This document shows, in pieces, positions 16,812-25,868 of a stretch of DNA of 52,274 nt (position 1 is its first letter; each line of letters opens with the position of its first letter). The notes below the pieces were generated by a model. That model was not told where the DNA came from. It made no database searches and saw only the letters and a list, made by a program, of their open reading frames with translations. A program made the translations under genes and the position numbers. Source of the stretch: Treponema sp. (lineage in GTDB: Bacteria; Spirochaetota; Spirochaetia; Treponematales; Treponemataceae); assembly GCF_024696245.1 (NCBI RefSeq), contig NZ_JAILGZ010000080.1, forward strand, positions 1 through 52,274, read 5' to 3'.

Positions 16812-19745
16812 TTATTCTATAGTAAATACATCCGGGATTCTGATTAAGTCAGGATCATGGTCAGAAAGATTTACGTGGTTATTGCGCGTAAACATTGAAT
16901 TGATATGGGGAATAAAACAGTAATCTTTCCATGTTTCATCGCTCTTGTCTGTTTTGTCAGCAAGGGAGAAACCTACTTTGTCCCACAGAGCTTTTGTTAC
17001 AAAGATGTGGTCAATTTCCTGCAGGTTGCCCTGGAATGTATATGAGAATTGTTCAACGTAAGGCATTGTTTCTTCTACAATGCTCCACATTATCTGATTA
17101 CCGATTTCGCCTTTAAGAATGCGCTGAGGTGTTGAATAGGCAAAGTCATTCATGTCTCCGCCGACAATAACTTTTGTATTTTCATCAATTCCGAGAATTG
17201 AGTTTACAAAGTCATAAACGGTTCTTGCCTGTCCGTCACGTTTAACTTCACTGAGAAGGAGCGGCGGCTGGATGTTTCCGTACAGAGGGAAGTCTCCGCG
17301 TTTTGAACCGAGGTGGCATCCTACAACAAAGAAGTTCTGGTCAGATGGAGTACCGTCTGCGTTGTTTATTACAAACTCTCCGATTATAGGACGGCGGCTG
17401 TTGTTAAAGTAGCTTGAATGAATGTAGCACGGGCTTTGTGTAAGGTGAGGATTTCCGTCTGTTCCTTTGTATACTCCTGCTTCTGCTTCTGCAAGGGCCC
17501 AGCCCTGAGCGTGGTGATTTGACGTCTGTACCGGCCATTCACTTTCATCAAGTATTGTTGTGCAGGTAGAATAGTCGCGGTTTCCGTTGGTGTCCAGGCT
17601 GCCTCCGTGAGTATTAAAGTAATCGTTTGATGGAAGTCCGCTGTGCTTTGCTGTTACGCGTTCAGTATTGTACATGATTCCTACGCGGATATTAACGCCA
17701 GGTTTTCCGCCTGAGTCCTGTTCGTGGGGATCAACGCACATAAAGTCGTATTGCGGTCCACCGTAGGTTTTCTTTATTACGTCAATGATTCCGGAGAAGT
17801 TTCTTACTGCAGTAACGACACCGTCTTTTTCTGCCCAGGAATTATCCTGATTGTCATAATGAATTGTAGTTGAAGTATCATCACCCATTTCAACAATAAC
17901 AAGTACATCCGGATAAAGAAGATTGTTTTTTATGACGAGAGCAACATTTTCCTGCTTGCTGTTTGATGAACCCTGTGCTTCATAATTTTCTATATTAAAT
18001 GCAGCTACAGTAAGGCTGTTAAGGTTTGTGTTTCCTTTTGTAGTGGAAGACTCACTGGTCCATTTTGGAGTAAACAGTTCATTAGCATCAAAGGAAGCTG
18101 CTTTTGATCCTGTCCTCCATGGAACCGAATTAGTAGTTGAAACAGATTTTGATGTTGAAACTCCGCTTCCAGAAATTTCTGCTGCAATTGAAGCATTTGC
18201 CTTGTAGTACCAGGAATCAGTTATGTCAAAATTCCACTTCTGGTTAGGAATTGTTTCTCCAGTTACACTTTCAATTGTTTCATTGTCGCTTCTTGTGTAA
18301 TAAGGAGTTACAGATGTTTGTGCATTTGAAGAACTTTGTACATAACAAGCTGCAGTATTATTGAGCGGGTGTGCCATGTAAAGGCCGTCTACAGTGTAGT
18401 CCATTACACCACGGAATACTCTTGCAGAAGTTGAATCAACAAGGTAGTCACCAATTTGAGGAATTGCATAGAAGGTTGTCCAGTCAACAGCCTGATAGTC
18501 TACAAAAAGAACTTCTTCGTTAAAGTCCTGAACTCCTGTATCTGCATTTTCCCAGATAACGTTACCCTGCCAGTTTTCATTAAAGGTGCGTGGATATCCG
18601 TTAATGGCATTTGTATTGTCAGGAGTAAGTCCTCCGTCTGCAAGAACAGATGTAAGGTTGTAATAGGTTGCTCCGATTACAAGAGGATCATCAATTCTGA
18701 TAACCATGCTTTCTACTGTTTCAAGAACACTGATGGCATCCTTCATTGGTGCTTCAGCATTACTGTCTGCAGTAAGAACCCTGGCTTCCCTGTAGCCGTC
18801 ATCTGTATGCCCTGAAGTCCAGCTTTCTGCATTTGCAGAAGAGTAAGTAAGAAGAACTCCGTCTGGATAAGGAGCTGTTACATTTACAGAAGACGAAGTC
18901 TTGTGGGCAACAGTTTCTGCATTGATTTCTGTACGGGTAAGTGTTCCTTCAGAAGAACCGTAGCGGTCAAGGGTACGGGTTTCTTCTACAACACCGCTTA
19001 CAACAACAACATCTCCTGCCTCAAGGTCTGTAGGAATTCCTGACTTCCAGTGAGTCTCTTCTGTATCGTCGTAGGCATCATCATGAGTGTTTACAAAAAT
19101 ACCATTTGATTTTGTTCCTGTAAGATCCTTGTCTTCAGGAAGTGCTTCAAGGAAGAAACCATCGTAGCTGAGCCACTGAGGAATTGTTTCTCCGTCGTAG
19201 TCAGTTGTGTCGTATTTAAAGTGAGGTGCCCTGCGGCAGATCATTGTAACAACACCAGTAATTCCGTAGACAGTCTGGCCTTTCATCGGGCTTTCAAGTG
19301 AAGATCCCTGAATGTCAGAAATAGTAAGGGAATCTCCTTCTACTGCTACAAAGTTTGCATTCAGGACTGTTCCTGATGTTGCAGCCTTAGCTACGTTGAT
19401 GGTACTTCCTGAAGAAATTTCAGAAGCATTTTCGTAATCCGGAATTATGGTATAGCCGGATTTTTTTGCCTTTAAGGAAACAGAACCTTTTCCAAGTCCG
19501 TTTAAAGTGTAGCTTCCGTCTGATGAAGTAGTTGCACTTACAGAAGAAAGTCCTTCTACAGTGATTTTTACTCCCTCAAGAGGAAGTGTGCTGTCTGATC
19601 CTTTAAGAGTTATGCATCCTTTTATGGAGTATCGCCCTGTTTTACTGTTGCCATCCAGAAGTGAACAGGATGGTGTAAGGGTGGTCATAACTAAAGGCAG
19701 GAAAAACAGCAGGCAGCTTTGCAAAGATGAATGACGTTTTTTCAT
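16812..19745 (-). CDS. Large exported nuclease lipoprotein: carboxypeptidase-regulatory-like, OB-fold and endonuclease/exonuclease/phosphatase domains
   Basis: A 977-aa lipoprotein (lipobox TPSC, Cys27). Residues about 38-100 make a carboxypeptidase-regulatory-like beta-sandwich (VKITVEGLSSVSATTSSDGS). Residues about 140-300 resemble the OB-fold of ExeM/NucH-type nucleases (GITGVVTMI, then GDVVVVSGVVEE). The endonuclease/exonuclease/phosphatase domain runs from about 580 to the end: VAAFNIENYEA, VIVEMGDD (metal-binding Glu), VGCHLGSKRGD, VIVGGDMNDFAYS (catalytic Asp and Asn), EIDHIFVTK and NLSDHDP (catalytic His). The expected activity is metal-dependent DNA/RNA or phosphodiester cleavage outside the cell. 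It is first in a four-gene operon ending with the 5'-nucleotidase. At nearly 1000 aa it is longer than plain family members because of the front modules. Confidence 0.85.
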   Translation of the reverse strand: MKKRHSSLQSCLLFFLPLVMTTLTPSCSLLDGNSKTGRYSIKGCITLKGSDSTLPLEGVKITVEGLSSVSATTSSDGSYTLNGLGKGSVSLKAKKSGYTIIPDYENASEISSGSTINVAKAATSGTVLNANFVAVEGDSLTISDIQGSSLESPMKGQTVYGITGVVTMICRRAPHFKYDTTDYDGETIPQWLSYDGFFLEALPEDKDLTGTKSNGIFVNTHDDAYDDTEETHWKSGIPTDLEAGDVVVVSGVVEETRTLDRYGSSEGTLTRTEINAETVAHKTSSSVNVTAPYPDGVLLTYSSANAESWTSGHTDDGYREARVLTADSNAEAPMKDAISVLETVESMVIRIDDPLVIGATYYNLTSVLADGGLTPDNTNAINGYPRTFNENWQGNVIWENADTGVQDFNEEVLFVDYQAVDWTTFYAIPQIGDYLVDSTSARVFRGVMDYTVDGLYMAHPLNNTAACYVQSSSNAQTSVTPYYTRSDNETIESVTGETIPNQKWNFDITDSWYYKANASIAAEISGSGVSTSKSVSTTNSVPWRTGSKAASFDANELFTPKWTSESSTTKGNTNLNSLTVAAFNIENYEAQGSSNSKQENVALVIKNNLLYPDVLVIVEMGDDTSTTIHYDNQDNSWAEKDGVVTAVRNFSGIIDVIKKTYGGPQYDFMCVDPHEQDSGGKPGVNIRVGIMYNTERVTAKHSGLPSNDYFNTHGGSLDTNGNRDYSTCTTILDESEWPVQTSNHHAQGWALAEAEAGVYKGTDGNPHLTQSPCYIHSSYFNNSRRPIIGEFVINNADGTPSDQNFFVVGCHLGSKRGDFPLYGNIQPPLLLSEVKRDGQARTVYDFVNSILGIDENTKVIVGGDMNDFAYSTPQRILKGEIGNQIMWSIVEETMPYVEQFSYTFQGNLQEIDHIFVTKALWDKVGFSLADKTDKSDETWKDYCFIPHINSMFTRNNHVNLSDHDPDLIRIPDVFTIE

Positions 19746-19890
19746 GCTCTCTCCCTATAATTTTTAGCCTTTCAGCATAAAATTGCTTAGAGGCGTATCT
19801 TCCATTATGCCATTCTTTTATTGAATAGAAAAGAAAAAAAGAGGATATTGAAAATAATTTTGCCGGAATTTTACAAAGTGTATTGGAAAT

Positions 19891-21825
19891 TTAAGCCAGG
19901 CTTTCCCATTTTTGAGTAAGCTGATCTATTTCTTCTGATAACTGAGTAATTTCTTTTTGAACAGCCTTTGCTTTTTCTCCGTTGGAATAAACTTCAGGAC
20001 TTGCAAGCTGATTTTCTAACTGAGATTTTTTTTCTTCAAGTTCCATAATCTGGTTTTCAATTTTTTCAAGTTCTTTTTCAGCTTTCCTTTTTTGAGCTTC
20101 CAGTTTTTTCTGTTCTTCCCAGCTTCTTTTTGTTTCGCTTACAGGAGTCTGAGAAATTTCTGGGGCAGAAGTTTTACCTGCTGGGGCAGGGCTTTGAGGA
20201 TTTACTTCAATTCCGTTTTCTTCTGCTTCTATTCGTTCCATGTAGTACTTGTAGTCACCAGGGAAGAGACGGTATTTACCAGCTTTAAGTTCCAGAACTT
20301 TTGTAGACAGGTCTTCGATAAATCCTCGGTCATGGCTTACAAATACAACTGTTCCGCCAAAACACTTAAGGGCATCAAGAAGAACATCCTTTGAATGCAT
20401 ATCCAGATGGTTTGTAGGTTCATCAAGAATAAGAAGGTTAACAGGCCTGAGTAAAAGTTCCAGAAGGGCAATGCGGCTTTTTTCTCCACCGGAAAGAACG
20501 TTGATGCTTTTGTAAACATCGTCACCCCTAAAGAGAAAGGCACCAAGCATGTCTCGGATTTTTGGAATAAGTTCCAGAGGACAGCGGCTTTCCATATAAT
20601 CAAGAATTGTCTGACTGCCGGAAATTTTTTCTGCACTGTCCTGGCTGAAGTATCCTATTGCAACACCTGAGCCGGTTTTTATTTCTCCGGTAAAATCCTT
20701 GTCTTCTCCACAGAGAATTCTTAAAAGTGTAGATTTACCTTCACCGTTTCTTCCGCATACAACAAGGCGTTCATTTTTTTCTACTACAAGATCAAGGTCG
20801 TGGAGAATGTCACCGGCGCCGTAATTTTTGCAGATACCTTTTAATGTAAGAACAAGCTGTCCTGAGTGAGGAGCCTGTGGAAATGAAAAATGAATTTTCT
20901 TAAGGTTTTCTGGAATGACAATTTCTTTTTCAAGAAGCTTGTCCAGCATCTTTTGTCTTTCCTGAGCCTGAGCAGCTTTTGTAGCCTTTGCACCAAACCT
21001 GTTTATAAATTCCTGCAGGTGCTGAATCTCTGCCTGCTGCTTTTCGTATTCCGCAATGAGGGTGTTTAATTCAACTTCCCTTACTTCTTCGTAGTGACTG
21101 AAGTTACCAGGATAACGCTTAAGGTCTCCACCAAAAAGTTCATAAACTTCATTAATAGTGTGATCAAGAAAATATCTGTCGTGACTTACAAGAAGAAAGC
21201 CGCCCTTAAATTCCGAAAGGAATTTTTCAAGCCAGTTGCGGGCTTCTATATCAAGATAGTTGGTAGGTTCGTCTAAAAGAAGAATATCAGGACCACTCAT
21301 AAGGCACTTGGCAAGGGCAATTCTCATCTGCCATCCGCCGGAAAATTCCTGAGTCTGTCTGCCAAAGTCTTCCCTGGAAAATCCAAGACCTAAAAGAACC
21401 TGTTCTGCTAAAGCTTCCCTTCTGTACCAGCCGCTTTCTTCCAGCTTCTGAAGAAGGGCAGAGTGTTCTTCTGCAAGACGGCTGTTGTCAGGAGACTGGG
21501 CCATCTGTTCACCAAGACTGTCGATTTTTTTCTGTAAGTCATATCCCCATAAAAAAGCCTTGTCTGCTTCTTCCTTTAATGTAGAACCAGAGTGAACAAG
21601 TCCGCTCTGAGGTAAGTAAGCAAGGCGGGCATCTTTCTGTGCAATGCGCTGACCTGAATCCGGTTCAACAAGACCGGCCATAATTTTAATAAGGGTAGAT
21701 TTTCCTGCACCATTGGCTCCGGTAAGGGCAGCCTTTGTTCCTGTTGCAAGATTTACAGAGACATCCTTAAGAATGTCCCTGTTACCAAATGAAAGTGATA
21801 CTTTGGAAAATTGAATGAATGCCAT
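19891..21825 (-). CDS. ABC-F family ATPase (ribosome-associated, Uup/YdiF-like)
   Basis: A 644-aa protein with two ABC domains and no membrane segments. Walker A motifs are GANGAGKST (about 36) and GRNGEGKST (about 357); signatures FSGGWQMR and LSGGEKSR; Walker B with LLLDEPTNYLD and LILDEPTNHLD, the EPTN form typical of ABC-F. A helical linker (about 230-315) and a charged coiled-coil tail (about 545-640) are present. ABC-F proteins act on the ribosome, in translation control, stress or antibiotic protection; which applies here cannot be told. It begins 2 bp after the SH3 lipoprotein stop, forming a run mraY-fabF-SH3-ABC-F. Confidence 0.92.
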   Translation of the reverse strand: MAFIQFSKVSLSFGNRDILKDVSVNLATGTKAALTGANGAGKSTLIKIMAGLVEPDSGQRIAQKDARLAYLPQSGLVHSGSTLKEEADKAFLWGYDLQKKIDSLGEQMAQSPDNSRLAEEHSALLQKLEESGWYRREALAEQVLLGLGFSREDFGRQTQEFSGGWQMRIALAKCLMSGPDILLLDEPTNYLDIEARNWLEKFLSEFKGGFLLVSHDRYFLDHTINEVYELFGGDLKRYPGNFSHYEEVREVELNTLIAEYEKQQAEIQHLQEFINRFGAKATKAAQAQERQKMLDKLLEKEIVIPENLKKIHFSFPQAPHSGQLVLTLKGICKNYGAGDILHDLDLVVEKNERLVVCGRNGEGKSTLLRILCGEDKDFTGEIKTGSGVAIGYFSQDSAEKISGSQTILDYMESRCPLELIPKIRDMLGAFLFRGDDVYKSINVLSGGEKSRIALLELLLRPVNLLILDEPTNHLDMHSKDVLLDALKCFGGTVVFVSHDRGFIEDLSTKVLELKAGKYRLFPGDYKYYMERIEAEENGIEVNPQSPAPAGKTSAPEISQTPVSETKRSWEEQKKLEAQKRKAEKELEKIENQIMELEEKKSQLENQLASPEVYSNGEKAKAVQKEITQLSEEIDQLTQKWESLA

Positions 21826-21827
21826 AA

Positions 21828-23177
21828 TTAGTTCTGGAAGAATAATACGAGTGGATTTGATGGAACACTTATTGAAGCAGCATCATAAAGAGCACTCTCA
21901 ATCTTTGTTACATTTGCCAGTGTAAGCCTTATACCGTTAGCCTCTTTCTTTACAAGGAATGAAAGTTCTTTTTCTGCTCCTGTAAATGTAAGTGTCATTA
22001 CGCAGTCATAAGATTTTTTAAGGGACTGAGGTACAAAGTATTTAAAGGAAACAGTTCCCCTTCCTTCTGCAGAAGATGGAATATAAGAAGGAACAAGAAG
22101 ATCGTAATCAGTCCATGTAAATTCATTATTTGCTTCAAAGGTAAGGGTACCATAATTTGAACTGCGGAAGTCAGGACCTGCACTTCTGATTGTCTTAAAG
22201 AGATTTGTGCGGCGGGTTCTTTCGTCTGCAATAAGGGCTGTAATCCTTACACCTTCTTCAAGAGTTGTAAAGTTATAGCTTCTTGGAGTTCCCTTTTCGT
22301 TTGTATACTGAACGATAATTGTCTTAGCGTTTCTTACTGTTACCTGGAAAGGAGCTTCGTTAAATTTATATACGTTAGAAGACTTCTTTGTTACACCCTT
22401 GTATTCAGCAGAAACTGTAAGGCCAGGAAGATTCATACTGACAGTTCCTGTATCAAGACCGGTGTCAAAGCCATAGTTAGGCTGCATGCCGTCAAGGTTA
22501 ATGTCCTTGCTCTTAATCATAGAAGAATAATATTCAGGGTACCATCTTGTCTGAAGCATTGTGTTTAATGTTTCGTCAGTTTCCTGAACCTGTGCATCTT
22601 CTGCCCCGGAACCGAATGAACCGTCTGCATTCATTGTAAAGAGCCTGAGGTTGTAGCTGAAGCACCATCCTCTGGTTCCCTCAGAAGTAAGGACAGCCAG
22701 CCATTTACCTTCAAGCTTCTGCTTACCTGTTGTAGGAGCAACACCGGAACCTTCATAAAGAACGCGGACAATTTCATCCTTTCTAAGACGATAAACCTGC
22801 TTTGATGTATTAAGGGCAGCATCCCTTATAGGAAGTCCGTCAAAAACACATCTTGCATACTGATGATTATATTTTTTGTACTTTTTAGCACTTTTTCTGG
22901 CATCACTTTTAGATTCAGGTTCAGAAATCTTCCATAAAGGAATCTCCAGCTTTACTTTTGAATCCGGAACACCAATTACGTAAACATTGTTGATGTGGGA
23001 TTTAAGGTATACCTTAACAAGAGTACCGTCGGCGATAGAGATTTTTTTACCCTTGTTTTCTCCCTGAATGTTCCACAGAACGGTACTGTAACCGATTATG
23101 TCCGAAGAACATGAGGTGAATGAAAGGGAAATGGAAAGAGTTACTGCTGAAAGTAAAAGTAATAATGCCTTTTTCAT
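21828..23177 (-). CDS. SH3-domain lipoprotein
   Basis: A 449-aa lipoprotein (lipobox FTSC, Cys23). Residues about 108-180 look like a bacterial SH3 domain (RDAALNTSKQVYRLRKDEI, then GWCFSYNLRLF), often a cell-wall binding module. The rest is beta-rich with a segment (about 345-440) resembling a lipocalin-like or extracellular sheet domain. No enzyme motif. It lies 3 bp after fabF and 2 bp before the ABC-F gene. Role unknown; envelope location is the only firm inference. Confidence 0.65.
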   Translation of the reverse strand: MKKALLLLLSAVTLSISLSFTSCSSDIIGYSTVLWNIQGENKGKKISIADGTLVKVYLKSHINNVYVIGVPDSKVKLEIPLWKISEPESKSDARKSAKKYKKYNHQYARCVFDGLPIRDAALNTSKQVYRLRKDEIVRVLYEGSGVAPTTGKQKLEGKWLAVLTSEGTRGWCFSYNLRLFTMNADGSFGSGAEDAQVQETDETLNTMLQTRWYPEYYSSMIKSKDINLDGMQPNYGFDTGLDTGTVSMNLPGLTVSAEYKGVTKKSSNVYKFNEAPFQVTVRNAKTIIVQYTNEKGTPRSYNFTTLEEGVRITALIADERTRRTNLFKTIRSAGPDFRSSNYGTLTFEANNEFTWTDYDLLVPSYIPSSAEGRGTVSFKYFVPQSLKKSYDCVMTLTFTGAEKELSFLVKKEANGIRLTLANVTKIESALYDAASISVPSNPLVLFFQN

Positions 23178-23180
23178 GTA

Positions 23181-24443
23181 TTAGTCCTGATATTTTTTTA
23201 TGATGATACAGCCGTTGTGACCGCCAAATCCCAGGGAAGCACTTGCAGCAGCATTTATTTCTGCCTTTACTCCCACATTCGGAGTGTAGTTAAGGTCACA
23301 GCCGCCTTCAATATCCTGATTGTCAAGATTTATAGTTGGAGGAACAAAACTGTCCTGAATAGCTTTTACGCAGAACATTGCTTCTATAGCACCTGCAGCA
23401 CCTACAAGGTGACCGGTTTCGCTTTTTGTAGAAGAGATGTGGAGTTTTTTTGCATAATCACCAAAGGCAATCTTAAGCATGGCAGTTTCTCCACAGTCAT
23501 TTGCATGGGTAGATGTTCCGTGAGCATTGTAATACTGAATGTCTTCCGGCTTCATTCCTGCATCACGAAGGGCTTCCTTTACTGCAAGGGCAGCACCGCT
23601 TCCGTCTTTAAGTGGAGCTGTAATATGGAAGGCATCGTTACTTGAACCAAAACCTGCTACTTCTCCGTAGATTTTTGCACCACGGGCTTTTGCATGTTCA
23701 AGTTCCTCAAGAATAAAGATAGCAGAACCTTCTGAAAGTACAAAACCATTGCGGTCTTTATCAAAAGGACGGCTGGCTTTCTGAGGTTCATCATTGTGTC
23801 CACGGGAAAGGGCCTGGAGAACTTCAAAGCTTGCAATTGAGAACTCTGTAATGGAAGCTTCTGTTCCACCTGTAATACATACGTCACATCTTCCGCTTCT
23901 GATAACATCTGTTGCAAGACCCAGGGCATCTGTACCGGAAGCACAGGCTGTTCCCAAAGTCCAGCTGAATCCCTGAATGCCGTAGTAAATGCTTATGTTG
24001 GCAGCAGCTTCGTTACTGATCATAAGAGGTGTTGTAAGAGGTGGAAGGCGGGAAGGTCCTGCAGCAGGATCATCAAGTTTTTTAAAGCCATCTGATGTAG
24101 CATCGATTCCACCAATACAGCAGCCTAAAAGAACACCTGTTCTTTCTTTTTGAAGTTCTTCTTTTGTATAGCCTGAATCAGAAATAGCCTGAGCTGAAGC
24201 TGCAAGGGCAAATTTTGTAAAGCGGGCCATTTTTCTTGTAGCACGGCTTGAAATACCGTATTTTTCCATGTCCAGATTTTTAACTTCTCCTGCAATCTGA
24301 ACTTCAAGACGGGAAGGATCAAAAAGAGTAACCCTTCCGATACCGCTTTTTCCGTTTTTAACTGAATCCCATGCTTCGTCAACAGAATTACCTACAGGTG
24401 AAACAACTCCCATTCCTGTAATAACAACTCTTCTTCTTTCCAT
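23181..24443 (-). CDS. fabF: 3-oxoacyl-ACP synthase II (FabF)
   Basis: A 420-aa condensing enzyme. I start it at the ATG of MERRRVVITGMGVVSPVG (24443), the usual FabF opening with GAGG upstream; 28 further in-frame upstream codons give an unlikely extension. The catalytic triad is intact: Cys in GTACASGTDA (about 165), His in NAHGTSTHAND (about 307) and His in ETGHLVGAAG (about 342). It elongates acyl-ACP with malonyl-ACP in fatty-acid synthesis. It follows mraY by 49 bp and is followed 3 bp later by the SH3 lipoprotein gene. Confidence 0.96.
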   Translation of the reverse strand: MERRRVVITGMGVVSPVGNSVDEAWDSVKNGKSGIGRVTLFDPSRLEVQIAGEVKNLDMEKYGISSRATRKMARFTKFALAASAQAISDSGYTKEELQKERTGVLLGCCIGGIDATSDGFKKLDDPAAGPSRLPPLTTPLMISNEAAANISIYYGIQGFSWTLGTACASGTDALGLATDVIRSGRCDVCITGGTEASITEFSIASFEVLQALSRGHNDEPQKASRPFDKDRNGFVLSEGSAIFILEELEHAKARGAKIYGEVAGFGSSNDAFHITAPLKDGSGAALAVKEALRDAGMKPEDIQYYNAHGTSTHANDCGETAMLKIAFGDYAKKLHISSTKSETGHLVGAAGAIEAMFCVKAIQDSFVPPTINLDNQDIEGGCDLNYTPNVGVKAEINAAASASLGFGGHNGCIIIKKYQD

Positions 24444-24492
24444 AATGTAAAACCTCGATAGTATATAATAGTAGAAAATGTAAAAATAAGAA

Positions 24493-25629
24493 TCAGCGGA
24501 TCTTGAAGAATATTCCAAGTACCGCAAGTGATATCATAATTTGAATCAGTGTAAATTTAATAAGGACTTGTGTTGGTGACCAGCCGTGATTTTTTCTCAT
24601 GTGGTCATGAAGTGGGAACCTTATGTTTGTAAGTATACTGATATGGAGGAATCTTTTAAGGGCAACCTTAAGAAGTCCAAGTCCTCCGTTAATACAGATA
24701 ATTGTAGATGTAGCAAGAATCATAAGAGGGTTTCCGGAAAGGAGTACGCATACACCTATAAAAAAGCCCAGGGCCCTTGAACCTGCATCTCCCATAAGAA
24801 CTGAACTAGGGAAGGAATTATGCCAGAGATAACCCATTACAACACCTGCAAAAGAAAAACACATTACCGAAAGATGGGCTCCCAGATGAAGTCCCAGCTT
24901 TTCCTTGCCTTCAAAATATGGTCCCAGATGGTCTCCGTTAAAGATAACCTGAGGAACATTAAGTCTTGAAGCAATATTTGCATGTCCCAGTACTATATAG
25001 AAGAGAATTCCCATTATTATAAGACCTACAAGTACCAGGGTAGAGCTTAAGCCGTCTACACCATCAGTGCAGTTTGTTGTATTTACCGAAACCCAGAGAA
25101 TTACAATAGTAATGATAATATAAAGCCAGTCCGGAACAGCTACAGGGTTCTTAAAGAAAGGGAACCAGAAGCGGATCTGATTATCCGGAGAAGCCTGCTT
25201 AAGGGCATAGGCCATTATAAGGGCCATTGCAGTTACGATAACAAAGTCAAGAAAAGCCTTGATGTATTCTCCCCAGCCTTTTTCACTGCGGTCATCAAGA
25301 TAGCCTGTAAGCATCATGCACCATGTAAGAAAAAGGATTCCCCCCGTAAGGTAATTAAGGGGAATAAGAAGGAAGGTAAGGATTACAAAAACAGAAACAA
25401 AAAAGACACCTGCTCCTGTAGGCTTACCCTTTGATACTTCCTTGGAAAGGGTAAATTCCCTGCCTCTGTCATTAGGAAGAAACTTATAAAAAAGAGGCAG
25501 AAGGTATCTGACTGTTAAAAATCCGGCATATAATGCGACTAAAATAAGAACTGAGTACATCCTGAAAAGTCTCAGGGGTGTGTTTTTAAAAGCGTCAGTT
25601 CCAAAAAAAATTCCCAAATAATAAAGCAT
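24493..25629 (-). CDS. mraY: Phospho-N-acetylmuramoyl-pentapeptide-transferase
   Basis: A 378-aa polytopic membrane enzyme (about ten hydrophobic segments) that attaches phospho-MurNAc-pentapeptide to undecaprenyl phosphate, making lipid I for peptidoglycan. Diagnostic motifs: GKPTGAG near the N-terminus, YLDDRSEKGW, NTTNCTDGVDGLSS, MGDAGSRALGFF and PLHDHMRKNHGW (the His-rich loop, here H-D-H instead of the common H-H-H). It is not in a mur/fts cluster here but at the head of a lipid-metabolism/envelope run with fabF. An SD-like AGGA lies 10 nt before the ATG. It diverges from the chemotaxis gene on the plus strand. Confidence 0.92.
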   Translation of the reverse strand: MLYYLGIFFGTDAFKNTPLRLFRMYSVLILVALYAGFLTVRYLLPLFYKFLPNDRGREFTLSKEVSKGKPTGAGVFFVSVFVILTFLLIPLNYLTGGILFLTWCMMLTGYLDDRSEKGWGEYIKAFLDFVIVTAMALIMAYALKQASPDNQIRFWFPFFKNPVAVPDWLYIIITIVILWVSVNTTNCTDGVDGLSSTLVLVGLIIMGILFYIVLGHANIASRLNVPQVIFNGDHLGPYFEGKEKLGLHLGAHLSVMCFSFAGVVMGYLWHNSFPSSVLMGDAGSRALGFFIGVCVLLSGNPLMILATSTIICINGGLGLLKVALKRFLHISILTNIRFPLHDHMRKNHGWSPTQVLIKFTLIQIMISLAVLGIFFKIR

Positions 25630-25769
25630 TTTTTAGTATCCTGAAGCCCAATTTTACCAAAAAATGCCTATGTTTGGAAGTGCTGCCACCTTTTGGCGGT
25701 ATATTGAGGCTTTTGCTTGAAATAAGCTAAAAACGTTGTATCATTAAAGATGTATAATAGTTTGTTGGC

Positions 25770-25797
25770 TTGACGTGGATCCTGCTTTTTTTATGTA
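25770..25797 (+). promoter_or_regulatory. Predicted sigma70 promoter of the chemotaxis receptor gene
   Basis: TTGACG (25770-25775), 16-bp spacer, TATGTA (25792-25797). A second -10-like TATAAT lies at 25753-25758 without a well-placed -35. The remaining 239-bp divergent region shows nothing else I can support. Confidence 0.4.
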
Positions 25798-25868
25798 TCT
25801 TCTCACTTCAAACAATTGCTTAATTGCACATTTTATTATGTGTCGCGGATCATCAGGAGGAAAGTGAT

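Noticed and set aside
25728-25760. Sigma28-type flagellar promoter before the chemotaxis gene
   Set aside because: TAAA is present but no GCCGATAA-like element lies at the right spacing.
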